A stretch of 64,000 nt of DNA, taken from Patagioenas fasciata. Lineage: Eukaryota > Chordata > Aves > Columbiformes > Columbidae. Under the pieces are notes generated by a model. The model did no database searches. It saw only the letters and a list, made by a program, of their open reading frames with translations, and was not told where the DNA came from. The first letter of the stretch is position 1. Each line of letters starts with the position of its first letter. The position numbers were made by a program, and so were the translations under genes. The stretch covers positions 37,647,501 through 37,711,500 of the forward strand of contig NC_092526.1 of assembly GCF_037038585.1 (NCBI RefSeq). The letters are read 5' to 3'. Below, piece after piece: positions 11,433-25,034 of the stretch.

Positions 11433-14400
11433 CTGTAGAGGTGGGAAAAAACCCAGAGCCTTAGCAACAATGCAGCTTAATGCCAACCGCTTGACACACT
11501 GTGGAAACCCAATTTTGAGCTTAGAGGGTTTGTGTGTTCAGTTCTGGAAATGTCTTGTCACCCAAGAGCTGTGTGAACTCCTGCGAGGACCAACAGAGTG
11601 ATTTTCAAAGCTTTCCACAGGTGGAGAGACCAAGTCTGTGCATTCACTGGAGTGGACAGCCTGTGTCTAAATCCCTCAGACAGCTCTGCAAATGTAACCC
11701 ATCTGCCACTGCTGATCCCCCTCCTGCCAATTACTCCAACAACAGGACTAGGACAGTGATCCTATACAAAGCCACGGTTGCAATTCGGCAGGCCAGCACC
11801 CTGCCTTGTCCCCCACGCCAATGGTGGTGGCCAAAGGGCCACAGCAGCTCCAGGTCTGATGGAGGAGCTCCTGTTTGGGGAGGTGGCCGCCTGGCGAGAG
11901 GCAGAGAGGAGTAACAGGGATGCCACCTCTTTGGAAAAACCTGTCTCCAGGGGCTGGTCTCCCACTGTGGCATGGACATCTGTGCCTCGGTTTCCTCTTG
12001 AGAAAACCAGGAAGCACAAATATTTACACAGTGAAAGGGTCCAGCGGAGGGTGCCAATGTCTCCACTGTTAGCTGGAAACCCTCGGGAAGCGCGTGGTTA
12101 ACCTGCCGCCCCCTGAGACCCACGCAAGGGATGAGGGCCAGCTCCAGAACACGTCCCCCACAACGTGGCCATGGCATTTGGGGTAACCGGGGCCGTGGCA
12201 GGGCTGTCTCTGCTGAGAGGAGGAACAGAGCCCTCTTTCTCACAGACCGAGCCGGCCGCACCAGAAATGCAAGTTATTTCTATCCTTAAGGAAGACCTTT
12301 GCATGGCGAGGAGGGCAGACAATGTTGTCTCTTATTTACTGCTGACCCCAGCACTGGCCTCGGCTGCAGCCGGGCCAGCTCGGTGCCCCCTCTCATACAG
12401 CCAAGGTGCCTCGGGGTGGCCAGGGAAAGGGGAATTTGTGTCGTATTCATGCCACGGTGACTTTGAAACTGCTATGCTGCGGAGACAGGACAATAGGCAA
12501 CAGAAATCTGCAGCCTGAAGCTATTGGACACGAAAGGGGATGTTAGAGAGGCTGCCAGCCGCTGCTGCAACCCAGCATTAGCATTCGCAAAGGTTTCTGC
12601 TTTGGTTTTACTGGGATACCCTCCTTCTCCTCTACAAACCCTTCTGCTCCAGCTCTTCCAGGCAGCATGAGCCTTCCTGGGACTAATGGGAGACTTGTTA
12701 TTCAATTCAGCATTAACCTACAGGAGTCAGGCCAGCAGCCTGCAGTAATAGCAGGATCCCAGTACTGCATTATGCAGCACCTAGCTGGAGAACTACTCAG
12801 GAGAGGCTCTTAATTGACTACCTAATGAAGCAGCCAGCTTTTCCGATATGAACCTGTGGGGTAAAACGCAGAGGCAAAGAAAATAAGGCCAAACACAAAT
12901 CACAGCGTAATGCCATGAACAGGGATACGGGTGTACTTTGTTCTAAACAGCTTGAAGACAAACAGGTAAATAGGGAAAATAACACACAAGCTCTGAGCTA
13001 GGAAGAAAATCAAAGACTAAATCCGGAGTCAGGGACTGTCCTCTAGAGACAGGAGAGAGACGTAACTATGTCACTGCATTAGACAACAACAATTTCCTCA
13101 TGTGGGGCTCTTATCGCATTTGGCATCTTTGTCTACGGTTTGGCTGATGGCAGCAAACACAATGATCAGCTTTTTATAAGGAAGCTGCAGACAATCAACA
13201 GGACTCAAGCTGGCTTTGGCAGGGACCAGCCCGAGAGGAGACTTTGATGCCCAGGATGCAGAGCTCAGGCCAGCCCTGCCAAGCTGACTCATAAAGCCAG
13301 CAGCAGGGAGGCTGGACCAGCCCACAGACCGCTGACTGATACCCATCGGGGGATTCAAAGACTGGTATGCAGTTGTTTGTATGCAGATTGCTCCTCTCTC
13401 ACACCGCGATAGGGGAAATTTAGCACAAGGTGTGGAAATAAATGCTCAGTTGAAAACAGTTGTTTTTTTAGGTCACCTTTACAAAAGAAAGAAGCAACAG
13501 CCATGCTGCCTTTACTGATGTGGACAATGACAATCCAATGACCTTTAAAGCTGCTGACACCCTTGCTGGTGTCCTGACAGCTCAGATGGAAAGTTCTGCT
13601 TGTGCTGCAGTGGCCCCACAGCCAGCGCTGCCCACTGCCCTCCCTGGGACCGCAGGGGACAGGGGCTGGGCTGGGGGTGCCCCTGGATCGCAGGCTCATC
13701 CCTGCTCCTCTGCCAAAACCCGCCCTGCCAGGCTGGATGGGGTGGGCTGTGGTTGGAAGAAAGAGTGGCTCTTTCTGGAGAAGATGACTGCCTGCGGGGG
13801 GTGGTGGTGGCAAAAGGAGCCCCAACATCACTGAGAGCAGCTCTACAGGGACCTACACTGAGGGGGACAAACTCAGCCCCAGCCTCCACCCCACATCCAC
13901 TCTCTCTCAGAGCAGCCCTTGCTTCCCTTCCCTCCCTACCAGCAGCAACAAAATCTGCTTTTCCTATGAATTTGACCCCTTGCTGGCTCCCACCCAGGCG
14001 GACAGGGCTCCTGCCTGCCATTCCTTCCCATGGCCACACGACTCAGGACATGGACCCGATGTGCGGACACGCACAACCCAGCGCAGTCTGGTGGGCTCTC
14101 AGAGGCAAGGCAGGCTGAGGTGGGTCAATCGGCATTCTTCCCACCTGAACACAAGCATTCTTTGCCATCCTTTGTGCTGGCAACTGGCCCCAGCAAGCCC
14201 TGATGAATCACTAAATTCTTTCAGGGCTAATCTGCACCTTAACGATTAACAAACAGTGGTGGTGAGCTGGTGCACCACAACAGCTCAATGGCCACTTATA
14301 CAGCCCAGGCAACCACCAGCAACAGCACCTTCCTCATCCACCTGAACCCCCAGACACCTCCTGTCCTTGCCATTTCACAAGGAATTTGGGGAGCTCCATT

Positions 14401-15278
14401 CTCATCCTCTTGCAGCAGAGTCTCTGCATTCACATCTACCTGTGACATGTCAGGTAAGTGACCCTGCTGTGCTCCCTCCTGCTTCTTCACCACGCACAGG
14501 CATATTTTTCCTGCTGGATGCAATGATGTGAGAGCCACGCGGGTGTTTTCTTCCAATGCACCACCGAAGGAATGAGGGCACAGCGCAACCGTTCACATCC
14601 CCATGCAAAACACACTCTTGTTCCCCTAGCACCTCTCTCACCCGCACACACACAGCGTGCACAGAGTGGGTTTTATTTTCTCAAGCCTCCTTCTTCCCAG
14701 ACATACAATTCTGGCAAATATTTAGACAGAAACACTATTAAAAGGCCTTTGAGCAGCTTCTCCCTTCCTCAATAATAGTTCAGTATTAAACAGAATTATG
14801 AATAGTTCCTCTTATATCTGCCTGGAAAGGTGCCATCTCAGCCCTTGACAGCACTGCTGACAGCAGTCCCTTGAAAACCAGCACTCCCCAGTTACAACCC
14901 CGTTTCCAGGGGGAGAAAACACAGTATCATTGATCAGCTCTGAATCGCATCTCCACAGGAGGAGAGCCCCATGAGCTTCTACCTGAGGGACAAGCCCCAC
15001 GTAGCCCTAACAAGCTCCGCATATGCCAGGGAGAAAAGATAAATGTTTCCAATACAAGAGAGCATTTAATGAGGAACCCTGCTTTTGATGCCACACTGTG
15101 ATCCAAAAATGCACCATCATGCACCACTAACATCTTTACCTTCTTTGAAATGTGATACGACAAAAAAATCAACACTAACAACAAAAAGCCCTTCATCTCC
15201 AGTGAACACGCGAAATATCATTGTTGAAAAGGTGGCCAAAGACATCTCCTTGTGAAGATGTTCGACTCAGATGTTCAC
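11433..15278 (-). other. NRP2: NRP2 intron 3
   Basis: A 3846-bp intron between CUB1 and CUB2 exons. It contains the second copy of the 28-bp repeat (12890-12917) and a short MIR-core-like sequence near 11985-12012 (CTGTGCCTCGGTTTCCTC). The long open frames at 13355-14118 on both strands overlap one another in a GC-rich stretch and resemble no known family, so I treat them as chance. Confidence 0.9.
12890..12917 (+). repeat. 28-bp repeat, copy 2 (intron 3)
   Basis: Identical to 7928-7955, about 5 kb away in another intron of the same gene. Neither flank shows further similarity by eye. Confidence 0.9.
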
Positions 15279-15460
15279 CTGTCTTGTAGATCTCGTAGCG
15301 CAGGGAGAAGCCGGCACCTTGTCGCGCGTAGTCCGAGGTGAACTTGATATAGAGAGAAGGGCCAGAAGAGATGATGGTGGGAGGTGCTATGTTCCCACAG
15401 TGCTTGCCCAGCAGGTCTGCTGCTTCGCTGTCCCCATCTCGGATCTCGATGTAGTCATAC
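15279..15460 (-). CDS. NRP2: NRP2 coding exon 3: second half of CUB1 (a1)
   Basis: The exon supplies the last base of codon 84, residues 85-144 and one base of codon 145. The acceptor is CTCCACAG|GTATGAC, the donor AAGACAG|GTGAAC. It reads YDYIEIRDGDSEAADLLGKH, then CGN, giving the fourth CUB1 cysteine (C105), and continues through APPTIISSGPSLYIKFTSDY and GAGFSLRYEIYKTG. The acidic residues in YDYIEIRDGD and the SDY motif sit where many CUB domains bind calcium; calcium binding is inferred from the family, not shown by the sequence. The exon sits alone between the 15.8-kb intron 2 and the 3.8-kb intron 3. The opposite strand carries a long open frame that is only its shadow. Confidence 0.97.
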
Positions 15461-18400
15461 CTGTGGAGGCAGGTGAAATGGCAGTAAAACCATCTGCCAG
15501 GGAGATGCTTCAGGATGGCAGTAACAAACACAAACCACTTCTTTATATCTGCATATTTCACAGAATATCTTCCAGACAAGCACCTGGGACTCTGTCACTC
15601 ACACCACACACCTCTCAATACATTTTTTTCCCTACTGTCTGTCTGGCTACATTTGAGTCCCTTCATCTGTTGCTCCTCAGATCATTAATTCATTGCACCC
15701 ACATCAACTTCAGAGTCAACACACAGAATTTAGGACATGATTTGCCTCCATCTCCACAAGATTCTTTTGCCATGGGAGAAACTCTAATACAACTCTCCTG
15801 GGGCTGCTCTCCTTCCCTTACCTCCCTCCTTAAGTGCCATCATGCACTTAGCATAGCTCCGTTTATTCCACTCTCCAGGTGGGATTTGGCCAAGCACACG
15901 CCAAGCATTAAACAAACAGTTTAATCCATGTGAGTGGGTAGCTATTTTGTGCACTGTTTGACACCACATCAGTCTTTCAACAAGTGTGGCCAGTACAGCT
16001 ACTTGGCCCTTGGACAGTAATACTGACCGACTTCTATTAAGTGCTAACACAGCTTTTCTGTGAATGAGAAGTGCTGCATAAGAACTGAATAACCACATTT
16101 ACCATTGCCTTGCACGCCCTGTAAGTGCAGCCTGCCTTTGCTAAACCCCACGGGGCAATGCCCCATGCCCACTGACATGGCTCCTGGGCATCCCAACAGC
16201 CTGTGGAGGAATCTGCAGGTTTGGAAGAATTGTTGCAGTGTCTGGCTGGAAGGTGAAACCCCCCCAGATTCCTTCATATTTTCTAGGCCATGACTAATGG
16301 CAAGGTAGTACCAGTCTCTGTGCTGTGAAGAAGCAAACAGCTTTTACGTGAACATCTTGTTCCTCGGTTGCTTTCTAACACCCGCGCTCTCCCATCCCTC
16401 TTCTCCTCTCTGGCCAGCACGCTGCTATTTACAGAAACTGCCCATCTCTCTTGGACTGTTTACTCACTTTGTATCAACCTGTTTAACTACATGCTACAGC
16501 TCTTCTCATGGGGCCAGGGAAGGAAAAAGCACTTCCAGGCTGCCAGGAATCAGCCTTTCTTCTTTGTCACAAGATCTCCTGTTTGGGAAGGGAGAGTTGA
16601 AAGGAGAAGTAGCTTGCTGGATACAGAATGATCCTCATGTGACTCATTCCTGTTCTGCAAAGCACACATCGGCAGGCAACAATCTCAAAACAAACTTACA
16701 GGGACTCAGTGTGCTCCTCCACAAAGAAGGATGGCTCAGCCGGCTTCGGTTTCACTCCTTTCTGGGACTAAACCAGGCTGAGAGCCAGAAGCAAAATGCC
16801 TGCAGATAAAATCCTGTCTGTGCTGGACCAAGCACTTCGCTTGCTGCGCTCACCCAGCCTTTAACTTTGCTACAGACCCAGTTGGCTTGGCCAAGGTGAA
16901 ATTCAAGTGGTCTCGAGAAGAGGCGCTCACACAGGAAGAGCAATCGGCTCCGCTGGCGGGTGGACACGCAGCGATGTAAATGAAGATCTGTTCCCTCTGC
17001 TCGGCTCTGTGCAGCTCCCCGTCACCTCCTGACCCTGCGTTACCCTGACACCGTTCAGCGGCACCCTGCATGACCCCGCTAACGTCCATCATGTGTGGCT
17101 TGATCCCACCACCTCCCTGGGGAGGAGGAACATAGAGGGCAGTGGTAGTGCTTCTTTTAAGTAGAATTTTTTCCTCCTTGTTTGTCTGTTTGTTTAAAGT
17201 AGCACTGAGCAAACAGCAGGGACATTTGGTTCTCTAAATAACTACTTGCTTTCAGTGTGCCTGCAGCCCTTCCACATCTGAAGTACTCATCTGTGCCGCA
17301 GGACTACAGGATACTAGTGAAATTGTCAATGTGTGGCACAAAATTAATTTGGCAAAAACACCAATGTTGGCAAAACAGTTAACGGAGCGGATTGTAAAAG
17401 CTGCCATTCGCATGGCACAGGCAGAGGTTAGCTGCATCCCCGGGAATCACATCTGTTTGTGTCCTCGTGGGGTTATAACTCGCCAGCACAGCACATGGAT
17501 TCAACTACTTGAGGGTAATGATCACAGCTTCTGCTGTAGCCAACACACCAAACATCCTAACGCTGCCCACATGGCTCCTTGAGCCCCCCAGTGCTGTAGG
17601 AGCCCTGGCAACTTCAGAAGCAAATTCTGGACCGAGAAATATTTGCTTATTGAATGGGTGAATAACTTCCAATAATACATACAATTTGGGAATATTGCAA
17701 TCTGCTCATGGGCAATCTGCAAATGGAAAATTAAAAGAATGAATCTACTAAGTAAATCATCAGGAAATATTTGCCTCTCTGAATTAAACCCTGTTTGGCT
17801 TCATCCAAGCATCTAACTGAGCTTTCTCCTACTGGAGCTAATCCTTAATAAATCAAATGTTACAAACAATTAAAAAAGCCCCTAGGAGAAGGTCAGAGAA
17901 CCATTTTTGCCAAATATAAAATGAATATAAATGCATAAGAGTTTTCTTCCCCAGTTAAAAAATCTTGGCCCCAGCCCTCTGCTTCTCATAAAGCAAAACT
18001 CCCCTTCAGGTCATATAAACAGAGTGTGAATTGGGAAATTATTACACTCTGGAGATAACTCCTGCCTAGATGAGCAGAAGCACCTACTTCCCCTCCAACA
18101 TAACAATTAAGCTTTAGGTTTTCAAAATGAAACACCAAAGAGGTCCAGTCCAAACCATGAAACTTTCGAACTTCAGCAAGAACACCAGCTAATCCCCACC
18201 ACAGACTCTTTTGGCGTCGTGTGCTTCAGTCATGTCCACGCCTTGGCCCATAATCAAACAAGCTGAAAAACCCCATTCCCCTTATGTCGGATCACTGGCC
18301 ATGTTGAAATCTAGTCTGGCTGGACCTTTGCTTCTGTTAAGGTTAAGCATGGTTTCCAGACTTTGTTCTTCCTGTGTGAAAAATGAAGAAAAAACTGAAG

Positions 18401-21400
18401 AAATCCCAACCCTGGGGAGGATTTCTACTCCACCCGTTTCATTTCTAGATAACAGACAAGGGCACAGCTGGGTGGGACATGTTTATGCAGCAACAGCATC
18501 CAAACGGTCTTGACCAGTGCCCAGCAATTTGCATGTCACTCATATAACCAAATCCACTGTTTCAAAGTGAACCAACATCCTTGTGGTCTGACCCCTCTGG
18601 TGTCACATCCACTGGGCAAACTGCCATCTCCAAGCACCTTCCATGGCCACTTCTCCCCATCCAGGCACTGCTCCAATGAGCCAACCATGAATGTGTGAGG
18701 GCGGCATCTGTAACCCACAAGTATAGTCCATGGATTAACCAAGGCTTCTTGCAGGGAAGGTGACCACAGTTGGCTGCTCCTCCACTGGCAGGATATTTTC
18801 AGCTGTTGCTTGAGTGGGAAGGCCAGACAGTTGGTTTGAAACCACCTCAGAGGCTTCCACCAGGGAGTTTTGAGGCAGGGAGGAAAGCTGAAGCGCTTTT
18901 AACTGCCCAGACAATGGGGGCTTGAGAAAGGAGAAAAACGCACTGCTTAGATGCTCTTCTTGGAGCTGTTTAACAGAATTAAATGGAAAACACACAATGC
19001 TTACAAATATTGCTGCGTTTCTATTAAAGATTTCTAGTAGAAAGTGCTTTGCTGATGTTAAGAGAGCTTTTATAAACTAATTATAAAGCACTTCTAATGC
19101 CTGGATTACTCACGCTTGCTTGCTTGCTTTTTCCTCTCTGCTTCCCAGTCCTTTCTCTCTATTTTCCCTAAGTCACTTTGTTGCTGGCTCTCCAAACAAG
19201 GCTGCAAGGCACAATAAAGGCAAACAAGCCCCAGCCGCAGTGACTATAAGGCCGCCTCCTTTTCAGTGGTGAAATAGCTAATCTGCTCCCAGGTGCCCAC
19301 CCAGCTCCAGAAATGCTGCTATATGCCAGGATGGGGAGAGTCACAATGCTCCAACTTCAATTTCCCCAATGTTTATTTAGAGCTGTTGTTATTATATTAT
19401 ACCGGAGGAGTCTGGCCTAGATGGACAGAGAGACAAACAGGTACTGACTGCACGCCAACAACCCCAAATTTTGGAATGCCCAACGTTGACTTGAGCCTGA
19501 GAGACCTCTGGTCTGTTTGAACCACACATCATGGTGTCTTGAGTGCATCTGCTGAGCACAGGATGAGAAAACACAATTCTAGTGAAATTCAGCAGGTGTT
19601 AATACTCTGCAGGTACCTGGGGGAAGGTGTGGGGAACCAGCTTAGCCATGATGGCAGCTGGTAAATGCAATTGCTCCCTTTGAAAGGGCGGTGGGGGGTT
19701 TGTTTCTCAGAGGTTGTTATAAAAAGCATAAGGTTTTTTTAAACATGTTCTAAGAAAAGGTTGTTTCTTAAAAATGAAATAGCAGTCGCAGTATAAAGAT
19801 GGTTAAGGAACGGTGAAGCAGCAGCTCTGTGCTTGTTTTGCAATCAAGGTGTGGCTAGAATTAATGTCCAGTACATGCTAACTGGTTTAGTCAATTTTTC
19901 TGTGTCGCCACTCATCTTCATGCTCTTCCACACGCCACCTTCAAACCAAATCCTTATTTCATGGGTGGTTATGTTGTTTATGATGCTTAAACAATCTTGA
20001 GCAATTGCAGGACATTCCCTTCAAAGGTTAAATTGCTGCACAAGCTACTGGGGACTTTTAAATGGTATTTTTTTTTATAGCCATGTTAGCAGAGGAAAGC
20101 ACCTCTGCTGTCTGATGAAACAAGAGCAATGAAGTTTGATCTTAGCTGCCAGCCCTTAATCAAAGTAATTAGTTATAAATACAGCAGATGAATTGGATTC
20201 TCCTTTGACCTGAACTGGTTTTACACATGTGTAACTTACCATTTTAAGAGTAATCACTCCTAATTTATCCTGGGGTGAGAATCAGTCCTCATAGACATAG
20301 ATCCTGATACAGATTTGTGCACAGACCTAAAAAGCTTGTAACATATCTAGCTTTACCCAACTAAACGTTCTCTGCTCTCACTGGAAGCAGCTTGAGCTGG
20401 GATTAATCGTTCTGCATTGACCACAGAGGCAGTTTAAATCTCTCTCGCTGCCTAGACCTGGACTTTGGGTGGCTGAACATTGGAGAGATGAATCTGGTCT
20501 CAACCTGCAGCTCATGGGGCTGGTTTTGCCCAAGCTGAGGCAAAAGATGCTCACAGAGCAGGCAGAGCTTGCCTGTGTTTTGCCTAGATGGAAATAACTG
20601 ACCCTGGCAACAGCCAAAACAGGCTACCATTGCTCTGAATCTGAAGGGATTTCATTGGATTCCAGTGACTAAAATGACCCAAATCCAATGGCAGCAGCGG
20701 GAGAGCCAGGCCTGGGGGGGCGGGTGCATAATGGCTTAGGATTTCTCGGAAGTTTGTTTTCAATTTGTTGCATCCAATTACATCTTGTGTAATCACAGTA
20801 TTGTTGGGTTTTGTAATCATTCCACTGTGCTTCAGATTGTTTGCTTATCTCCTCAAAAATCTGACCAGAATTTCTGAAAAAGTAGAAAAATCCGGTTAAG
20901 AAAAAAAAGAAAAAAGACAGACAGAGAGGGAGAGAAAATAACCCTAACAGATTGGAAAACTTCTTCAAAAATGCATCGAAGACAGAAAAATGGAAACTAC
21001 AAATAGCCTCTGTTTATTCTCCTTGTGTTGTTTTCGCCCCCGTACAAGCACCACTGATGGGAAGAGTCAGCAGTTACTGCCAACTTATGCAGGGGGAAAA
21101 AAAAGAAAGGTAGCCAAAATACATCTTGCAAAGGGAAGAATAAAACATATCTGCAAGTTGGGATTCGGGAGGGACTATCTCCTCCTAGCACACTGCTGCC
21201 CAGCCCAAGACAGGAGAGCAAAGGCTCCCCTGCGTTTCGCTCTTCATCCTCGGGCTCCTTCTTCAAGCTGCATTGCCAGATCTCTGCGGAAAGGCGCGTT
21301 GGAGTAGAGAAGTGCTCTCATCTGGGGCATGTCTGGAAAACCGTTCATTATATAAGAAAACAAGATGTGCTAATGTGCACTTCAGGGGTTTTCTGCAGGC

Positions 21401-24400
21401 TGTTGGTTCAGGAGTTACACGCGGCTGTTTAATTTTATTTCTGTCTCCAAAACCATTTCTATAAATTCCTCACCCTTCTATCTTTAGCTGCAGGGGTCTT
21501 TTGTTGCAAGATGGCTTTGGTATTCTTTGGGGGAAAAAATTGTGGTGAAACTAGGAATAAAATGCATAAAGCACGTTAAGAATAGCCCCCCTTTCTGTGG
21601 TATTCTGCCTTCTGTCGCTGCTCTAAGGGAAGTGAAGCAACCCACAACCTTTTCATACCCCAAAATGCAGGACACTTGAGAAACTGCATTTGCACTTTCC
21701 TCCTCCTGCCACAATCCATCTGTGGAAAAAATCAGACTTTGGTTTCTATGTCATTTTACTGTCACCACTCACAGGCACTTGATCACTAACAGAAAGAAAA
21801 AAAAAAAAAAGTATATAAGAAAAGATAAAAGCCACAACAGGAAGATTTACTGCTGAAAAGCAGCAGAGCGGGCAGAAGGCAGGGGGCAGATGTTGACTTT
21901 GCTCGCTTTGCAGTGGGGGGAGGAGGGGAAGAGGTTCCCATCTCCTGTTGGGATCCAGTGCCCGACAGCCCAGGCAATAGATGGAGGGCAGTTTTGGCAC
22001 TGGTAGTGGATGGTTCGGGCACAGGCTGCCAGGTGCTGATGAGGATTAGGGGATGCTCACATGCTCTGCTGTGCCAGCCCTGTTCCCAGAGGAAAACCCC
22101 CTCCACGGAGCCATAGCAAGCGATGCCCCATCGCACCTCGCTGGCACCGCATCGGTCACGGTCTTAGACACAACACACCAAGAAGAACGAAAGAGCCAGT
22201 AATAACTGGCATTGGATGGGAGCTTTGCAGCCCAGCTTGCCACACATCGTTCACTTGCACTGGCTTTTCTCAGCGCAAAACTGAAACAAACAGCTCATTA
22301 AGCACCAGTTGTATAAAGGAGGTTGCGAGAACAGAGCCCTGATCGGCCCCCCTTGCGCTCCTGGCTGCCTACATCCCTCGTTAATGATGGACGGTCACCC
22401 TGGGACCGGCCCACCGCAGGATGGCTTTCTGACCCCGCCGTTTCTCAGACACAGCCTATTCACAGCCCAGCTCCTGCCTTAGCCGAGCACTAGTAAGCAA
22501 AGCTTTGCTGCCAAGGCTGGCCTGCAGCCTCCGCTAATTTGGGCACTTTCACAACAACCCAACCATGCACGCTTGTAGCAAGAGTGGTTTCTGGGGCAAA
22601 CAGCACACCAAACGTGCCCAAAATAAGGGCACTTGCAGCTCAACAGGCATCTGAACCGAGCCTTGCCGAGGGTCTGAGCACAATGGATGCCTGGGCAAGG
22701 GTGAGCAGTGCCATGCACACACCAGGCCGTGCTGCGTGTTTGCAGTAGCGTCTGTCTGGGGGTGTGGGAGGAATTAGCCACTTGCAGGGGCTGGTCTGTA
22801 CCCCTGAGGTGAGCTCAGCCCTGCCCGGGACAGCAGGTCAGAGTGGCAGCCACACCGAGACAGAAGAGTGACAGAGACAAGGGAGTGGGCTGCTGCATGG
22901 TGCTGGTTGGTACCTTTTCTTAATGTGCTCTGGGAACAGGGCGATGGGAGTGTCCCTGTTTTCTCCCACAAATAAGGGCCCCGCCACTGCTTTGTTCAGG
23001 AAGATTTTCTTTGAAGCAACCCTTTGTGTCACCCTCTCGCTCAGCTGCGGTGACGCGTCTGCTTTGTCCTGCCAGCTCAGCCATGGAGTGTTTACAAGCC
23101 TCCCTCACCCTTCCAGGCTGTGGTTCAGCTCCATTGACACTGAAGGCAACAGACTCCTCTCTCGGTGTGTGATGAATCAATTACTTCCTCTGACACTCTA
23201 TTACTATAGCCCTTACATCTCCAGATTGCAGATGAAAAGACAGGCTGAGAAGGGGGACAGGGAAGGGGAGAGGTCTCCTGAGGTCTCCCTTCAATTGAGT
23301 TGTTGGACATCTGAAGAAATCCCCATCTGCCATATTTAAAGACAGAGAGATGTTTTGCTCCTGAACGGCAGAAAAATCAAGAGGGTTTTCACAAAAGAAA
23401 ACCTAAGAAATCAAATGGGTCAAAAAACTTCAACAAGATGCAGTGAACATAGATCAATGGTGAGCCAGTCCCCTCTGCTGATGGAGATCCCAGACCTTGT
23501 TCGTAACCCATGATTATCAGCCAAACATCAGCATTACCAAAGACACAACGTGAAAGAGAGCCAGGCATTACACCTTCCCTTTTTCCTGCAAAACAACAAT
23601 GCAAATGAAACCTCACACCAACACTCGCACAAGAGGAAGGAAGCTGAGCACATGCCTCAAGCTCTCGTGCTGGCGGTGGGGGCGTCTTCCTCCTTGTTGG
23701 ACATCCATCAACAACCCCAGCTCTGAGGGTTCCCTGGGGGTTTCTAATACACTGAGCACTTCCCGTGCAAACACCCTGCACACGGCAGGGCCTGGGCAGG
23801 CACGGGGCTGAGCGCAGGGGCTCTCCCCTGGGCCGCCTCAAAATAACGGGGTGCGCCCTTCCCCACACCGACCACAACGCCTCCGGTACTTCTACAAGAA
23901 ATGATGTTTGGGGCAGACATAGCAGACACACAGAGCAGCTGCCCTGCCAGTTTTCTGTGGCATTTGTAATGGGACTAAGCTTTTGTCACAGGATTTCTCC
24001 TGTCAGACCCCACTGCTTCAGGCTCTGCTTCTAGAAAGTTATTAAACACTAATATCTCCACGTCTGACCCAGTGCTGCTTTAAAACCATCATCATACTAC
24101 TGAACTGTGATTGCTCAGCAACTCTGTATGTAAACCCCAAGAATTCCTTGGGATTAAGAGGAAAGAAACCCAACAAAATAAACCAATAAAACTCACCAGG
24201 TTACTCACTCTTTCTAATGATCTACTCATGTACTCTCTAAGCCAGCATAAGGAGGGCTTTCTACAGTGTGTTTGAACTGATGTATCAAAGACAGTTGCTT
24301 AAAACATCCTAGCTGTGATTAGTGGACCGTAACTGCTATTAACTTATAAGGAATTCCAGGATCACCAGACTGTGGTTTGCAACATATCATTACATTGCCA

Positions 24401-24998
24401 TTCAAGGGTGGTGTGCAGCCGCTTGATTTAAAGAAAACTGAGAACTAGTCTCAGACTAAAAACCAACCTCCCCCAATTCTTTCAAATAAGCTCTGTGCTG
24501 AGCTCCGGCCAAAAGCAACAAGAAATTTCTTCTGTTTGCAGTCTGCTCTTTGCAGTCTGTTCTTTTTATTTCACATTCATATTTAATTGCAGAATTCACA
24601 CCCAGCCAGAAAAGGCTGGGAATAAACCAATCCTCGTCTGCAGTGCTCTGACCTGCTCCTATGTGATGCTGCTGTCTTTGGAGGGGAGTGTGCAATGCAC
24701 TGTTGCTATCTAGACTGGGTTTTATGCTTGCACACACCCAGGTCTTCTCTTCTTTATAGGGTGGGGAATTTAATATAATTTGCTAAAGCAGGAACAGTAA
24801 ATCAATAGCAGGAAAGGAGAAGAACCCAAATCTCACAACTCCCAGCCCTGATATTGCTGGTGAGTCTGCCACTCCCCTGTTACAGCCCGACAATAGGGAC
24901 GATATCCATTAAATAGGCTGCGTGTAGCTCAGGCAAACAGTTGCTCATTAAAAGCCTAATCCAGTTCCTACAGCAATCAAGGCAAAACCTCCCGCTGC

Positions 24999-25034
24999 CT
25001 CTACTGGGCTTCGCGTCTCTACTGGGTCTCGTGT
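24999..25034. repeat. 18-bp tandem duplication
   Basis: Two adjacent units, CTCTACTGGGCTTCGCGT and CTCTACTGGGTCTCGTGT, differ at three positions, each a C/T change. Confidence 0.85.

Noticed and set aside
15271..15924. Plus-strand open frame of 217 codons
   Set aside because: Its start is the antisense shadow of NRP2 exon 3 and the rest runs into intron 2 without any known motif.
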